Source: Kineosporia aurantiaca JCM 3230 (GTDB lineage Bacteria > Actinomycetota > Actinomycetes > Actinomycetales > Kineosporiaceae). Taken from it: a DNA stretch of 64,000 bases. A program made the position numbers and the translations under genes. Each line of letters opens with the position of its first letter. Positions within the stretch are counted from its first letter, which is position 1. The notes beneath the pieces are model-generated. The model did not search any database. It worked only from the letters and a program-made list of their open reading frames with translations, and had not been told where the DNA came from. The DNA lies in contig JODP01000013.1 in the NCBI GenBank assembly GCA_000719025.1, positions 1 through 64,000 of the forward strand, given 5' to 3'. Of this stretch, positions 1 through 8,410 are shown one piece after another.

Positions 1-156
1 TGAGCCAGTGGGCTGAGCCAGTGGGCTGAGCCAGTGGGCTGAGCCAGTGGGCTGAGCCAGTGGGCTGAGCCAGTGGGCTGAGCCAGTGGGCTGAGTCGGT
101 GGGCTGAGTCGGTGGGCTGAGTCGGTGGGCTGAGTCGGTGGGCTGAGTCGGTGGGC
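1..156. repeat. 13-bp tandem repeat array (12 units, open at left edge)
   Basis: Seven exact copies of tgagccagtgggc (1-91) are followed by five exact copies of the variant tgagtcggtgggc (92-156), all in perfect 13-bp register. The array starts at base 1, so its full length is unknown. The plus strand has a TGA in every unit. The minus strand has no stop codon in any frame, and because 13 is not a multiple of 3 all three minus frames read circular permutations of the same 13-residue peptide. A degenerate unit also lies at 237-250, where it supplies the last codons and stop of the neighbouring repeat protein. Confidence 0.97.
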
Positions 157-236
157 CAAGCCACTGAGCAGACCAGGTTGGGCAGACTGAGTGGGCTGCC
201 CCACCCGGTCTGCCGAGCACCGGGCCAGTAGTTGAA
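157..236. other. Spacer between tandem array and repeat protein gene
   Basis: Degenerate continuation of the array with scattered gtgggc and actgag words. No promoter or hairpin is evident. The minus strand has no stop codon in any frame from 236 down to base 1, so a further minus-strand coding sequence running off the edge cannot be excluded. Confidence 0.6.
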
Positions 237-860
237 TCAGTGGGCTGAGTCGGCCCGGTCGTCGGGGTTCGTCCAGGTGTGGTCCAGGCCGAGGCGCAGG
301 CTGAGCAGGCGCAGGGCGTCGGGGGTCAGGGGCACCGCCAGGCCCGGCTGATGGCGTACCAGGACGTCAGCGCGGCTGAGACAGAACAGCCCGACGACGG
401 ATGGCGCGCCGGAGGGACCCTCCGTACGGACCCGGTCGAGCACGGCCCGGGAGCTGAGCTCGATCAGGGCACTGAGCTCGACCCGAGAGCCAGGCTCTGC
501 CGCAGAACCAGACCCGGCCAGAGACCCAGGCTCGACCGGGGAACCAGACTCGGCCGGGGAACCAAGCCCGACCGCAGAACCAGACCCGGCCGGAGAACCA
601 GGCTCGACCGGGGAACCAGGCCCGGCCCAAAAACCAGGCTCGGCCAGAGAGCCAGGCTCGGCCGAGGAGCCGGGCTCGGCCGAGGAGCCGGGCTCGGCCG
701 GCGTCGGACCGGTGGAGGTCCGGGGCCGGGGCACCGGCAGTCCGGCCAGGCCCAGGTCGGCGGCCCGCACGGTGGGCGAATGCGGATCGCCGAGTCGCTG
801 GTTGATCTGGTCGATCTGGAGCAGTTCGGCGCGGTCGGCCGGGCGGTGGACCGGACCCAT
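237..860 (-). CDS. Hypothetical protein with a central hexapeptide repeat
   Basis: A protein of about 207 residues, starting at ATG 860 with GAGGAG just upstream, 10 bp after the stop of the glycosyltransferase gene, so the two are probably cotranscribed and coupled. Residues 1-50 look like an ordinary folded or amphipathic segment. About residues 50-135 form some 14 degenerate copies of a six-residue unit close to AEPGSS, rich in Pro, Gly, Ser and Glu and encoded by an 18-bp DNA repeat. The last 70 residues are Leu- and Val-rich. No signal peptide or membrane segment is visible. The 3' end is built from a degenerate 13-bp array unit. I do not recognise a family; function is unknown, and polymorphic length is likely. 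Confidence 0.65.
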   Translation of the reverse strand: MGPVHRPADRAELLQIDQINQRLGDPHSPTVRAADLGLAGLPVPRPRTSTGPTPAEPGSSAEPGSSAEPGSLAEPGFWAGPGSPVEPGSPAGSGSAVGLGSPAESGSPVEPGSLAGSGSAAEPGSRVELSALIELSSRAVLDRVRTEGPSGAPSVVGLFCLSRADVLVRHQPGLAVPLTPDALRLLSLRLGLDHTWTNPDDRADSAH

Positions 861-870
861 GGTCGTCTCC

Positions 871-2508
871 TCAGGGTTGGCGGGCGGTGGCGACGGCGAA
901 GATCCAGCCGGTTCCGAACCCGCTGACGGTTTCGACCCGATAGCCGTCCTGCTTGAGGCGGGCGGGCAGGTAGCGATCACCCACGCCGCTGCCGTGCACG
1001 GTGTCCGGGGGCAGGATCCGTAGGAGGAGGCCGAGGTCCGGGCGGGTTCGGAGGGCGGACCTCAGCTGGGCGGAGTTCCATTTGGTGGGCCAGATGTACG
1101 CGGCGTCGCGTTGCATGGACAGACCGATCCAGCGGTGTTCCTGACTGGGCGCCAGGGCCGAGAGGTCGGTGGCTCCGAACGAGGAATTGGTCATCAGCGG
1201 AAGGTCTTCCACGGCCGGGGCCTGGGCGGCGGCCAGCGCCGGGCGGATGTCGTCGCCGTGTCCGGCGGACTCGCGCACCCGGTGCAGTGAGGGGGCCTGA
1301 GCCGTCACGAGCACGGCCACCAGAGCTATCCCGGTCAGGACCGGCACGGCGGTCAAGCCACGGAATCGGTGGGTGGCGGCGGCTACCGCGATGCAGCGCA
1401 GCAAACCCAGGCCCGCCAGGATGCTCCAGCCGGGCAGGGTGAACAGGACGTACCGGCCGAGCAGCAGGTTGTTCTTCAGCAGCACCGCGACCACGAACAA
1501 CGTCGTCGGGACCAGGACCCAGCAGGCCGCCAGCCGGGCGATCGCTCCGCGGCCCCCGGCGGTCAGGGGCCGGACCGCGTCGATCAGCCCGATCAGGGCC
1601 AGCACCGGGATCACGAACCCCAGTCCCAGGTGCTCAGTCGGGTTGAGGACCAGGAGCGGGTCGATGGCGTGGAAGAAGTTGGCGGCAGTCGGCGGTGGGG
1701 CCTGGGTGGCTCCCCTCGCGTGCGCGGCGAACGTGAGGAAGGGCGCGCCGAGGCCGAGGCCGAGGGCCGCGCCGGCCAGGGTCAGGAGGAACGACCGGCG
1801 GCGGCGCCCCGGCAGCACGGCGATCACCGAGGCCAGAAGGTGGGCGGGAAGCAACAGTCCGCTCAGCATGTGCGTGCAGACCAGCCCTCCGACGCTCAGC
1901 GCGTAAGCCGGTAGCCAGGCCGACGACAGGCTGTGCACCAGGCGCCACCAGGCAGCGGTGGCGATGATCGCCAGGAGCAGGGCGAAGGCGTAGGGACGCG
2001 CTTCCTGGCCGTAGCGGGAGAAGCCGGAAGTGCTCAGCAGCACCGCCGATGCGGTGAGGGCGACCGGCAGACCGGCCCGACGGGTCAGCCAGGCCGCGAA
2101 CACCCCGGTGGCCGCGGTCGCCGCCAGGGCCGGCAGGAGCCGGTAGGACAGTTCCGGGTGCTGGGCGAGGGCCGGCCACAGGCTGAACAAGGCCGAGGTG
2201 AAAGCCTTCAGCAGGATGTAGAACGGGAGCAGCGGCGTCTCGTCGCCACCGAAAAGATGCCAGAGGTTTCCCCAGGAGCGTTGCGTGGCCACCACCGAAG
2301 CGCTCTCGTCGAGCCACAACGCCGGACGGCCGAGGTTCCAGCCCAGCAGAACCGCCGCGGACAGCGCACCGAGAATGCCTATCAGCCAGGGCTTCCCGGC
2401 CCAGACCGTCCAGAAGGCCCAGGAGAATCGGGAAGATCTAGGCGGCTCCCGATCGGCCGTCGTGACCGGCGGGCGTTCCCGGACGGACGTCGCCATCCCA
2501 CTCTGCAT
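871..2508 (-). CDS. GT39-like polytopic membrane glycosyltransferase
   Basis: A 545-residue integral membrane protein with about ten hydrophobic segments, resembling actinobacterial GT39/ArnT-PMT-like enzymes (GT-C fold) that use polyprenyl-phosphate sugars. Near residue 60 the first extracytoplasmic loop has LWLDES, matching the acidic catalytic pair expected in this fold. Other family-like motifs are SRYGQEARPYA and LLGRYVLFTLPG. The C-terminal third is a soluble extracytoplasmic domain. ATG 2508 is chosen because GAGG sits 6 nt before it; TTG 2520 and ATG 2496 are alternatives. It follows the kinase gene by about 100 bp on the same strand. Substrate and acceptor cannot be read from the sequence. 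Confidence 0.82.
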   Translation of the reverse strand: MQSGMATSVRERPPVTTADREPPRSSRFSWAFWTVWAGKPWLIGILGALSAAVLLGWNLGRPALWLDESASVVATQRSWGNLWHLFGGDETPLLPFYILLKAFTSALFSLWPALAQHPELSYRLLPALAATAATGVFAAWLTRRAGLPVALTASAVLLSTSGFSRYGQEARPYAFALLLAIIATAAWWRLVHSLSSAWLPAYALSVGGLVCTHMLSGLLLPAHLLASVIAVLPGRRRRSFLLTLAGAALGLGLGAPFLTFAAHARGATQAPPPTAANFFHAIDPLLVLNPTEHLGLGFVIPVLALIGLIDAVRPLTAGGRGAIARLAACWVLVPTTLFVVAVLLKNNLLLGRYVLFTLPGWSILAGLGLLRCIAVAAATHRFRGLTAVPVLTGIALVAVLVTAQAPSLHRVRESAGHGDDIRPALAAAQAPAVEDLPLMTNSSFGATDLSALAPSQEHRWIGLSMQRDAAYIWPTKWNSAQLRSALRTRPDLGLLLRILPPDTVHGSGVGDRYLPARLKQDGYRVETVSGFGTGWIFAVATARQP

Positions 2509-2612
2509 CCTGCACCTCAAACACTGCGCTTCCTGCGGGCTCTGAACCGGACAATGCTCTCAGCCTGGCGCAGATCACCTGACCGCTACCTGACTACGTG
2601 CAGCACCGGTGC

Positions 2613-3941
2613 TCAGGCCGCCGGAAGGCGGATCTCGACCGTGGTCGGATCCGACGCAGACACCAAAACGACCGATCCGCCCAGGCTGACGGCCACTCGC
2701 CGGGCCAGCGCGAGTCCCAGACCGGCCCCCGCACTGCCGGGATCACGCACTCCGGCCGCGAAAATGTCGGGCAGATCGGCCGAGACGCCGTGACCGTCGT
2801 CACTGATCCGCACACAGACCTCGGAACCGGTTTTCAGCAGCCGGATCCGGACGGCGTGGCCGGCGTAGCGGACGGCGTTCTCCAGCACCGGCCCGATCGC
2901 CCTCTCGACCAGTGCCGCGTCGGCGGTCACCAAAAGGTCGCCACCGGCGTCCTCAATCACCATCGACGGACCGGTGGGGCCGTGCCCAGCGACCAGCCCG
3001 GCGACCACTTCATGCAGGTCGATGCGATGTGCAGTGCGGGACTGCCGGCGGGCGAGGGCCAGCAGGGCGCTGATCGTGGCGTTGAGCCGGTCCACCTGAT
3101 CGACGATGCGGGTCAGCCGCTCGCGCATGGTGTCGTCGCTCGCGCCGATCAGCCCGAGCTCGGCCTCCCCGCGGATGCTGGTCAACGGGGTGCGCAGTTC
3201 GTGGGCCAATTCCGAGGTCAGCTGCTGCTCGTTGCGGATGGTGGCCGCGACCCGGTCGAGCAGTGCGTCCAGGGTGTCCCCCAAGTGCGTGAGCTCGTCC
3301 CGCCGGCCGTGGGACCCGCCGAACCGGGAGTCCAGGTCCTGTTCGCTCCATTGGGCGGCCAGGTCGGTCATCTGGGCCACCGGGCGCAACGTGCGGGCGA
3401 CGGTCACCGAGGTCAGCGCGGCCGACAGGCCGATCATCAGGAGGCCGAGCACGGCCAGACCGCCGACCAGGAGGTCCCGGCTGCTGTCGTAGGTCTGGGT
3501 GCTCGCGGAGGCGACCGCGACCCCGGCCACCGAGGCCGGGCGGCCGAGCCGGATCGGGACCGCGATGTACACCCGGCCGAACCGCTCGAGCCGGGTGGTG
3601 CGGGTGACGTGGGCCAGGCTCTCGGCGACGACCTGGGCCCGGGAGCCGGCGTCGGGCCCGTCCACCAGGGTGCCGTCCGGCTGGAAGACCCAGACCCGGT
3701 CGCGGACCTCGTCCTGGCCGGCCTCGGACACCCGGAGCCGACCGTCCGGAGCGCGGGTGAGGGCAGCGGTGGTGGCCTCGATGCCGTCCTTCAGCGCGGC
3801 GTCGATCCGCTCGGTGTTCAGCCGGGTCGCGACCAGCAGCACGACCGTCACCATCACGCCCATGGCCAGCGCGGTCACCGTGGTCGCGGACCGGACGATC
3901 CGGAGGCGCACGCTGCCCACGGTGCGGTCCCGGCGCCTCAC
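2613..3941 (-). CDS. Sensor histidine kinase (HAMP-HisKA-HATPase)
   Basis: A 442-residue two-component kinase that autophosphorylates and passes phosphate to the OmpR regulator encoded just before it. Membrane segments lie near residues 17-40 and 157-178 and flank an extracytoplasmic sensor domain of roughly 115 residues. A HAMP linker follows, then the H-box SELAHELRTPLTS with the phospho-accepting His near 247, the N-box ENAVRYA, the G1 box DDGHGV and the G2 box GAGLGLAL. The GTG start at 3941 overlaps the regulator stop in a GTGA junction, which fixes the start. The ligand is unknown; neighbouring transport and cell-surface genes suggest an envelope or drug stimulus. Confidence 0.93.
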   Translation of the reverse strand: MRRRDRTVGSVRLRIVRSATTVTALAMGVMVTVVLLVATRLNTERIDAALKDGIEATTAALTRAPDGRLRVSEAGQDEVRDRVWVFQPDGTLVDGPDAGSRAQVVAESLAHVTRTTRLERFGRVYIAVPIRLGRPASVAGVAVASASTQTYDSSRDLLVGGLAVLGLLMIGLSAALTSVTVARTLRPVAQMTDLAAQWSEQDLDSRFGGSHGRRDELTHLGDTLDALLDRVAATIRNEQQLTSELAHELRTPLTSIRGEAELGLIGASDDTMRERLTRIVDQVDRLNATISALLALARRQSRTAHRIDLHEVVAGLVAGHGPTGPSMVIEDAGGDLLVTADAALVERAIGPVLENAVRYAGHAVRIRLLKTGSEVCVRISDDGHGVSADLPDIFAAGVRDPGSAGAGLGLALARRVAVSLGGSVVLVSASDPTTVEIRLPAA

Positions 3942-4600
3942 TGGAGCGTGTAGCCGACACCACGAACGGTGACCAGCTCGACCGGCGAACCGGCCGCCAC
4001 CAGCTTGGTCCGGATCCGCCGCACGTAGGAGTCGATGGTGTTCTCGCTCACCACCGCGCCGTCCGGCCAGGCCGCGGCCACCACGGCCCGGCGCCGGACC
4101 ACCTCGCCGGGCCGAAAGGCCAGAGCGGCCAGCAGCCGGAACTCCGTGGGGGTGAGCTTCTCCTCGCCGTCCGGGGTGCGGACCGAGAACCGCTCGGGGT
4201 CCAGCACCAGACCCTCGACCGGCACCGGGCTGGGCCGGGTGCGGCGCAGCAGGGCGTTGATCCGGACCAGCACCTCCCCCACCGAGAACGGCTTGCCGAC
4301 GTAGTCGTCCCCGCCCGCGTTGAAGCCCGAGATCCGGTCGTGCACCGCGTCCAGCGCGGTCAGGAAGAGCACCGGGGCGTGCTGCCCGGCCACCCGTAGG
4401 GCCTGGCAGACGTCCCGGCCGTCGGCGTCGGGCAGCCCGATGTCGATCACCATCAGGTCGACGGCCCCGGGGGCCGAGAACGCGGACATCGCCTCCCGGC
4501 CGGTCCGGGCCACCACGACCTGATGGTCGGCGGTGTGGACCATCTCGATCAGCACCCGCCGTACCCCCGGATCGTCCTCGCAGATCCCGATCGTGGCCAT
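3938..4600 (-). CDS. OmpR/PhoB-family response regulator
   Basis: A 220-residue two-domain DNA-binding regulator. The receiver has acidic residues D9 and D10, phospho-acceptor D53 in VIDIGLPD, Thr/Ala switch residues in FLTALD and K103 in VGKPF. The C-terminal winged helix of about 95 residues ends in the family motif VRGVGYTLQ. It lies 57 bp downstream of the MFS gene and is translationally coupled to the kinase by a 4-bp overlap. Targets are unknown; autoregulation and control of the MFS or glycosyltransferase genes would fit the layout. Confidence 0.95.
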   Translation of the reverse strand: MATIGICEDDPGVRRVLIEMVHTADHQVVVARTGREAMSAFSAPGAVDLMVIDIGLPDADGRDVCQALRVAGQHAPVLFLTALDAVHDRISGFNAGGDDYVGKPFSVGEVLVRINALLRRTRPSPVPVEGLVLDPERFSVRTPDGEEKLTPTEFRLLAALAFRPGEVVRRRAVVAAAWPDGAVVSENTIDSYVRRIRTKLVAAGSPVELVTVRGVGYTLQ

Positions 4601-4657
4601 GCCCAGATAGTGGCACTGCCGGAATCCGCAGGATAGGCGCCCCAGCTGGGAAAGTAC

Positions 4658-5833
4658 CTAGAACGCGAAGGCCAGCGCGACCGTGGCGGTGCCCGCCGCG
4701 GCGATGGCCAACGCGGGTGAGCTGAATTGGGCCAGAGCGCCCAGGACGAACGGTCCCAGGCCCTGCAGGGTCATCAACCCAGTCATCTGCAGGGCGAACA
4801 ACTGACCCTGCCGCCCCTGCGGCGCAGCCGCCAGGAAGGCTCGCTGCAGACCCAGCGAATACGCGAAGCCGCATCCGGACAGAGCCGCCAGCAGGACGGC
4901 CACCGGCCAAGCCGGCTCAGCGAGAAATCCGATCAGGGGTGCGCCCAGTAGGAAAATAACTGCACTGACGAGTCGTTCGCGCCGGGACGGGGTGACGAAC
5001 CGGCCGATGACGAAGTACCCCAGCAGCATGCCCGCGGGTAGTCCACTCATCAGCGCGGCCGCAGCCGTGGGCGAAAAGCCCTGCCCGGTGGCGTAGGAGA
5101 CCAGCAGGGACTCGGCGCCGGTGACGAAGGCCGGCGGCAGCCACTGCGCCAGCAGAAGCCGCCGAACGGTCCGGTCCGACCACAGCGCAACCGAGCCCTT
5201 CCAACTGTCGCGCACCAAGCGTCCTTTGGTAGACACCGGAACATCGATCGAAGGCAACCCGAAACGGACGATCCCGGCAGACAGGGCTTCACACCCGGCG
5301 GCCAGCAACAACGCCGACCGCGGCCCCATCGCCGCCACCACGACCCCTCCCCCGGCCAGACCGAGCAACTGGGCGATGGACGAGGACATGCTGGACAGGG
5401 AACGACCGAGGACGTAAGCGTCCCCGGTCAGGCGCTCGGCGATGACCTGGGTGGCGGCGCCGGTGAAAACCGGCGTGCCGCAGGCCAGGAGCGCGACCAG
5501 GAGCAGACTCACCGGCACCGGTAGATCCAGCCCGCCCACACCGGCGAAAACCATGGCCGACAAGAGGTAACCGCTGACGATCAGGGGACGCGGCGGCCAC
5601 CGGTCGGTCAGTGAGCCGAGCAGCAGGCCACCCACCACCTGGGGCAGGAACCCGGCCCCGAAGGCCAGGGCACTCAGGAACGGCGAGCCGGTGCCGGCGT
5701 AGACCAGCACGGACAGCGCGAAGATCTGGAGCGAGGTGGAGGCGGAGGTGAACATCCGGGCGACGAAGAGCACCCGGAAGGCCCGATCCGCGAAAACCTC
5801 GCCGTACGTGGCAGGACGGTCCTCGACGATCAC
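4658..5833 (-). CDS. MFS transporter
   Basis: A 391-residue major facilitator with about 12 transmembrane segments and the loop 2-3 motif GSLTDRWPPRP, a typical MFS A-motif variant. It resembles MFS exporters often paired with DUF5937/ArsR-like regulators. The GTG start at 5833 has no convincing ribosome site, but a CAGGAT box lies 6 nt upstream, so a leaderless transcript is possible. The divergent regulator gene starts 65 bp away. Transport direction and substrate are not evident; drug or metabolite efflux is the default guess. Confidence 0.85.
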   Translation of the reverse strand: MIVEDRPATYGEVFADRAFRVLFVARMFTSASTSLQIFALSVLVYAGTGSPFLSALAFGAGFLPQVVGGLLLGSLTDRWPPRPLIVSGYLLSAMVFAGVGGLDLPVPVSLLLVALLACGTPVFTGAATQVIAERLTGDAYVLGRSLSSMSSSIAQLLGLAGGGVVVAAMGPRSALLLAAGCEALSAGIVRFGLPSIDVPVSTKGRLVRDSWKGSVALWSDRTVRRLLLAQWLPPAFVTGAESLLVSYATGQGFSPTAAAALMSGLPAGMLLGYFVIGRFVTPSRRERLVSAVIFLLGAPLIGFLAEPAWPVAVLLAALSGCGFAYSLGLQRAFLAAAPQGRQGQLFALQMTGLMTLQGLGPFVLGALAQFSSPALAIAAAGTATVALAFAF

Positions 5834-5898
5834 CCGGCGATCCTGCGCGCCGGATCCACCCAGCGCGAATGTTTCGCCCCTGGCCGTAAGGTGGCCGG
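5834..5898. promoter_or_regulatory. Divergent MFS/DUF5937 promoter region
   Basis: 65 bp between two divergent starts. Plus-strand TAAGGT at 5887-5892 sits 6 nt before GTG 5899. The minus strand reads CAGGAT 6 nt before GTG 5833. Both look like -10 boxes of leaderless transcripts. No strong palindrome is visible. Confidence 0.45.
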
Positions 5899-6897
5899 GT
5901 GATGCGATTCGTGGTCGGCGCCGAGGACCTGGCCCGCACCCGGTTCGCCCTGTCCCCCGCCTTCGAGCTCCAGCGCCTGATCAACGGTCTGGCCGGGGTG
6001 GCCCGTCAGGGCGTGCCGGAGGCCTCGCTGTCCCGGTTCGGAGAACGTTTCGCGAGGCTGCGCGCCGATCCGGGGATGGACGCCGTGCTGGCGCTCCACC
6101 TGCCGCGCTCGGTGGCCACCCTGTTGTCACCGCCACCGAAGCGTCACGCCCAGACCATTGAGGACGATCTGGCGGCCGTTCGCGCAACGTCACCGGAGAC
6201 GGCTCGCGCCGAGATCGACCACTACCTGGCCGACCGGACCCGCCCGACCGGACTGACCAAAGCCGCCGAAAGCGTCCTTACTTCACCGGATGTCCTGAAC
6301 CAGCTGGCCGACACCCTGGCTCACGCCTGGCAGGTCCTGCTCGCGGACGAGTGGCCGATGCTGCGGCTGCTGTGCGAGCGGGACATCGTGCATCGCAGCA
6401 GCGAGCTCGGCCGGGCCGGCTGGGCCGCCTCCCTGGCCGAGCTGCATCCCGACGTCCGTTGGCAGAACAGCGGTCTCGACCTGCCGCGGCCGCAGAACCG
6501 GACGATCGATCTGGGCGGGGCCGGTCTGCTGCTGATCCCGTCGGTCTTCGTCTGGCCCGGCTTCGCGGTCTTTTCCGAGGCGCCCTGGCCGAACGGGATC
6601 GCCTACCCGGCCCGGGGCGTCGGCACGCTGTTCGAGCAGGGCCCACCCGAGATCCCCGAGCAGCTGTCGGCCCTGCTCGGCCGCACCCGGGCGATGCTGC
6701 TGACCGCGCTCGGAGACCCGGCCAGCACCAGCCAGCTCGCCCGCGCGTTCGGCCTGTCCACCGGCGCGGTCGGCGATCATCTGGCCGTGCTGCACGCTTC
6801 CCGGTTGGTGGAGCGGGCCCGGGCCGGGCGTTCGGTGCTCTACCGCCGAACCCCGCTGGGCGACTCCCTGGCCGGATCCGGGGCTACGCCCGCTTGA
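5899..6897 (+). CDS. DUF5937-type ArsR-like winged-helix regulator
   Basis: A 332-residue regulator. The long N-terminal part, beginning MMRFVVGAEDLARTRFA, matches the DUF5937 domain found in actinobacterial regulators. The last 75 residues form an ArsR-like winged helix with the segment QLARAFGLSTGAVGDHLAVLH. It is divergent from the MFS exporter gene and is its likely repressor. The start is GTG 5899 or ATG 5902. A TAAGGT box ends 6 nt before GTG 5899, suggesting a leaderless transcript. The 3' end overlaps the convergent GH51 gene by 14 bp. Confidence 0.85.
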   Translation: MMRFVVGAEDLARTRFALSPAFELQRLINGLAGVARQGVPEASLSRFGERFARLRADPGMDAVLALHLPRSVATLLSPPPKRHAQTIEDDLAAVRATSPETARAEIDHYLADRTRPTGLTKAAESVLTSPDVLNQLADTLAHAWQVLLADEWPMLRLLCERDIVHRSSELGRAGWAASLAELHPDVRWQNSGLDLPRPQNRTIDLGGAGLLLIPSVFVWPGFAVFSEAPWPNGIAYPARGVGTLFEQGPPEIPEQLSALLGRTRAMLLTALGDPASTSQLARAFGLSTGAVGDHLAVLHASRLVERARAGRSVLYRRTPLGDSLAGSGATPA

Positions 6898-8410
6898 GCC
6901 GGATCATGGTCCAGGAGACCGGCGGCAGCTTCACCGAGAGCCGGGTCCCGTCCAGAACGTGATCGGTGCTGGTGCGGGGAGTGACCCGGTCGGGCTCCGC
7001 CTGGGTGTTGGTGGCCTGCAGGTCGGTGCCGCCCAGCACCACGTGTTCCTCCACGACCAGATCCGTTCCGGCCAGGCGCAGCTGGAGGTCCCCGGCCTGG
7101 GCGTCGTCCCGGTTGACCGCGATCACCGTCAGGTCACCGGTTTCCGGGTCGTGGGTGGCCACCACGTCCACCGCGGCGACATCCCCCTCGTTCTCCGAGT
7201 GCAGGGCCGGCCCGCTCGGCTCGACCCGCAGCACCTGGCCCTGGGCGTAGCGCGCGGTCAGGGCGAAAGGGTGGAAAATGGTCTGACGCCAGGCCGGTAC
7301 GCCCGGCTCGCTGCGGATCGGGGCAATCACGTTGACCAGCTGGGCCAGGCAGGCCGCGTCCACCCGGTCACCGTGCCGCAGCAGGCTCATGAGCAGGTTG
7401 CCGAGCACCACCGCGTCCTCGGTGGTGTACTCGTCCTCGATCAGCCGGGGCGCGACCTGCCACTCCGGCGGGGCGCTGTCGTCCTGCTGGTGCCAGAGGT
7501 TCCACTCGTCGAAGGCCAGCTTGAGCTTCTTGCGCGAGCGGCGCTTGGCCCCGATGTGGTCGGCGGTGGCGATCACCCCCTCGATGAACCGGTCCATCCG
7601 CTCGGCCGATCCGAGGAAACCGACCCGGTCGCCGCCCTTCTGCCCGAAATAGGCGTGCAGCGAGACGTAGTCGACCACGTCGTAGGCCTCGTCGAGCACC
7701 TGCGCCTCCCAGGCCCCGAAGGTCGGCATGTCCTCGTTCGAGCTGCCGCAGGCGACCAGCTCGATGCTCGGGTCGATCAGGCGCATGGCCTTGCCGGTCT
7801 CGGCGGCGAGCCGGCCGTACTCGGTGGCCGACTTCTGCCCGAGCTGCCAGGGACCGTCCATCTCGTTGCCCAGGCACCACAGCCTGATCCCGTAGGGATC
7901 GGGCACCCCGTGCGCGATCCGCAGGTCCGAGTACCGGGTGCCGCCGCGGAAGTTCGTGTACTCAAGGAGGTTACACGCGTCCTCAATTCCGCGGGTGCCG
8001 AGGTTGACCGCCATCATCGGCTCGATCCCGGCGTTCTGGGCCCAGCCCATGAACTCGTTGAGCCCGAAGGTGTTGGGCTCGACCGAACGCCAGGCCAGAT
8101 CGAGCCGGGAGGCGCGCTCCGCGACCGGGCCGACGCCGTCCTCCCAGCGGTACCCGGAGACGAAATTGCCGCCGGGATAACGGATCATGCTGACCCCGAG
8201 TTCCCGGGTCAGTTTCAGGACGTCGAGGCGCAGGCCGTCGACGTCGGCCTCGGGGTGGCCGGGCTCGAAGATCCCGCCGTACACGCAGCGGCCCATGTGC
8301 TCGACGAACGACCCGAAGAGCCGTTTGGGGACGTCGGCCACGACGAAGGCGGGATCGATGGTTGCGGTGGTGGTGAACACGCCGGGCTCCGATGGGCTGG
8401 TTCTGGTCAT
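6884..8410 (-). CDS. abfA: GH51 alpha-L-arabinofuranosidase
   Basis: A 508-residue intracellular glycoside hydrolase that releases terminal L-arabinofuranose from arabino-oligosaccharides. The (beta/alpha)8 catalytic domain has the acid/base Glu near residue 183 in the GNEMDG motif and the nucleophile Glu near 302 in FDEWN; a C-terminal beta-sandwich follows. Other family marks are FGSFVEHMGR and RYPGGNFVSGY. There is no signal peptide, which fits cytoplasmic processing after ABC import. The ATG at 8410 overlaps the permease stop as ATGA, making it the last gene of the LacI-transporter operon. Length is normal for the family. The 3' end overlaps the convergent regulator by 14 bp. Confidence 0.95.
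   Translation of the reverse strand: MTRTSPSEPGVFTTTATIDPAFVVADVPKRLFGSFVEHMGRCVYGGIFEPGHPEADVDGLRLDVLKLTRELGVSMIRYPGGNFVSGYRWEDGVGPVAERASRLDLAWRSVEPNTFGLNEFMGWAQNAGIEPMMAVNLGTRGIEDACNLLEYTNFRGGTRYSDLRIAHGVPDPYGIRLWCLGNEMDGPWQLGQKSATEYGRLAAETGKAMRLIDPSIELVACGSSNEDMPTFGAWEAQVLDEAYDVVDYVSLHAYFGQKGGDRVGFLGSAERMDRFIEGVIATADHIGAKRRSRKKLKLAFDEWNLWHQQDDSAPPEWQVAPRLIEDEYTTEDAVVLGNLLMSLLRHGDRVDAACLAQLVNVIAPIRSEPGVPAWRQTIFHPFALTARYAQGQVLRVEPSGPALHSENEGDVAAVDVVATHDPETGDLTVIAVNRDDAQAGDLQLRLAGTDLVVEEHVVLGGTDLQATNTQAEPDRVTPRTSTDHVLDGTRLSVKLPPVSWTMIRLKRA

Noticed and set aside
1..156. Tandem array as a CRISPR
   Set aside because: Units are contiguous 13-mers without spacers and there are no cas genes.
3942..4910. 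Longer start for the histidine kinase
   Set aside because: The extension would be antisense-free but out of frame with the regulator, and reads as Gly/Arg/Pro-rich nonsense. The GTG at 3941 with a GTGA overlap is the natural start.
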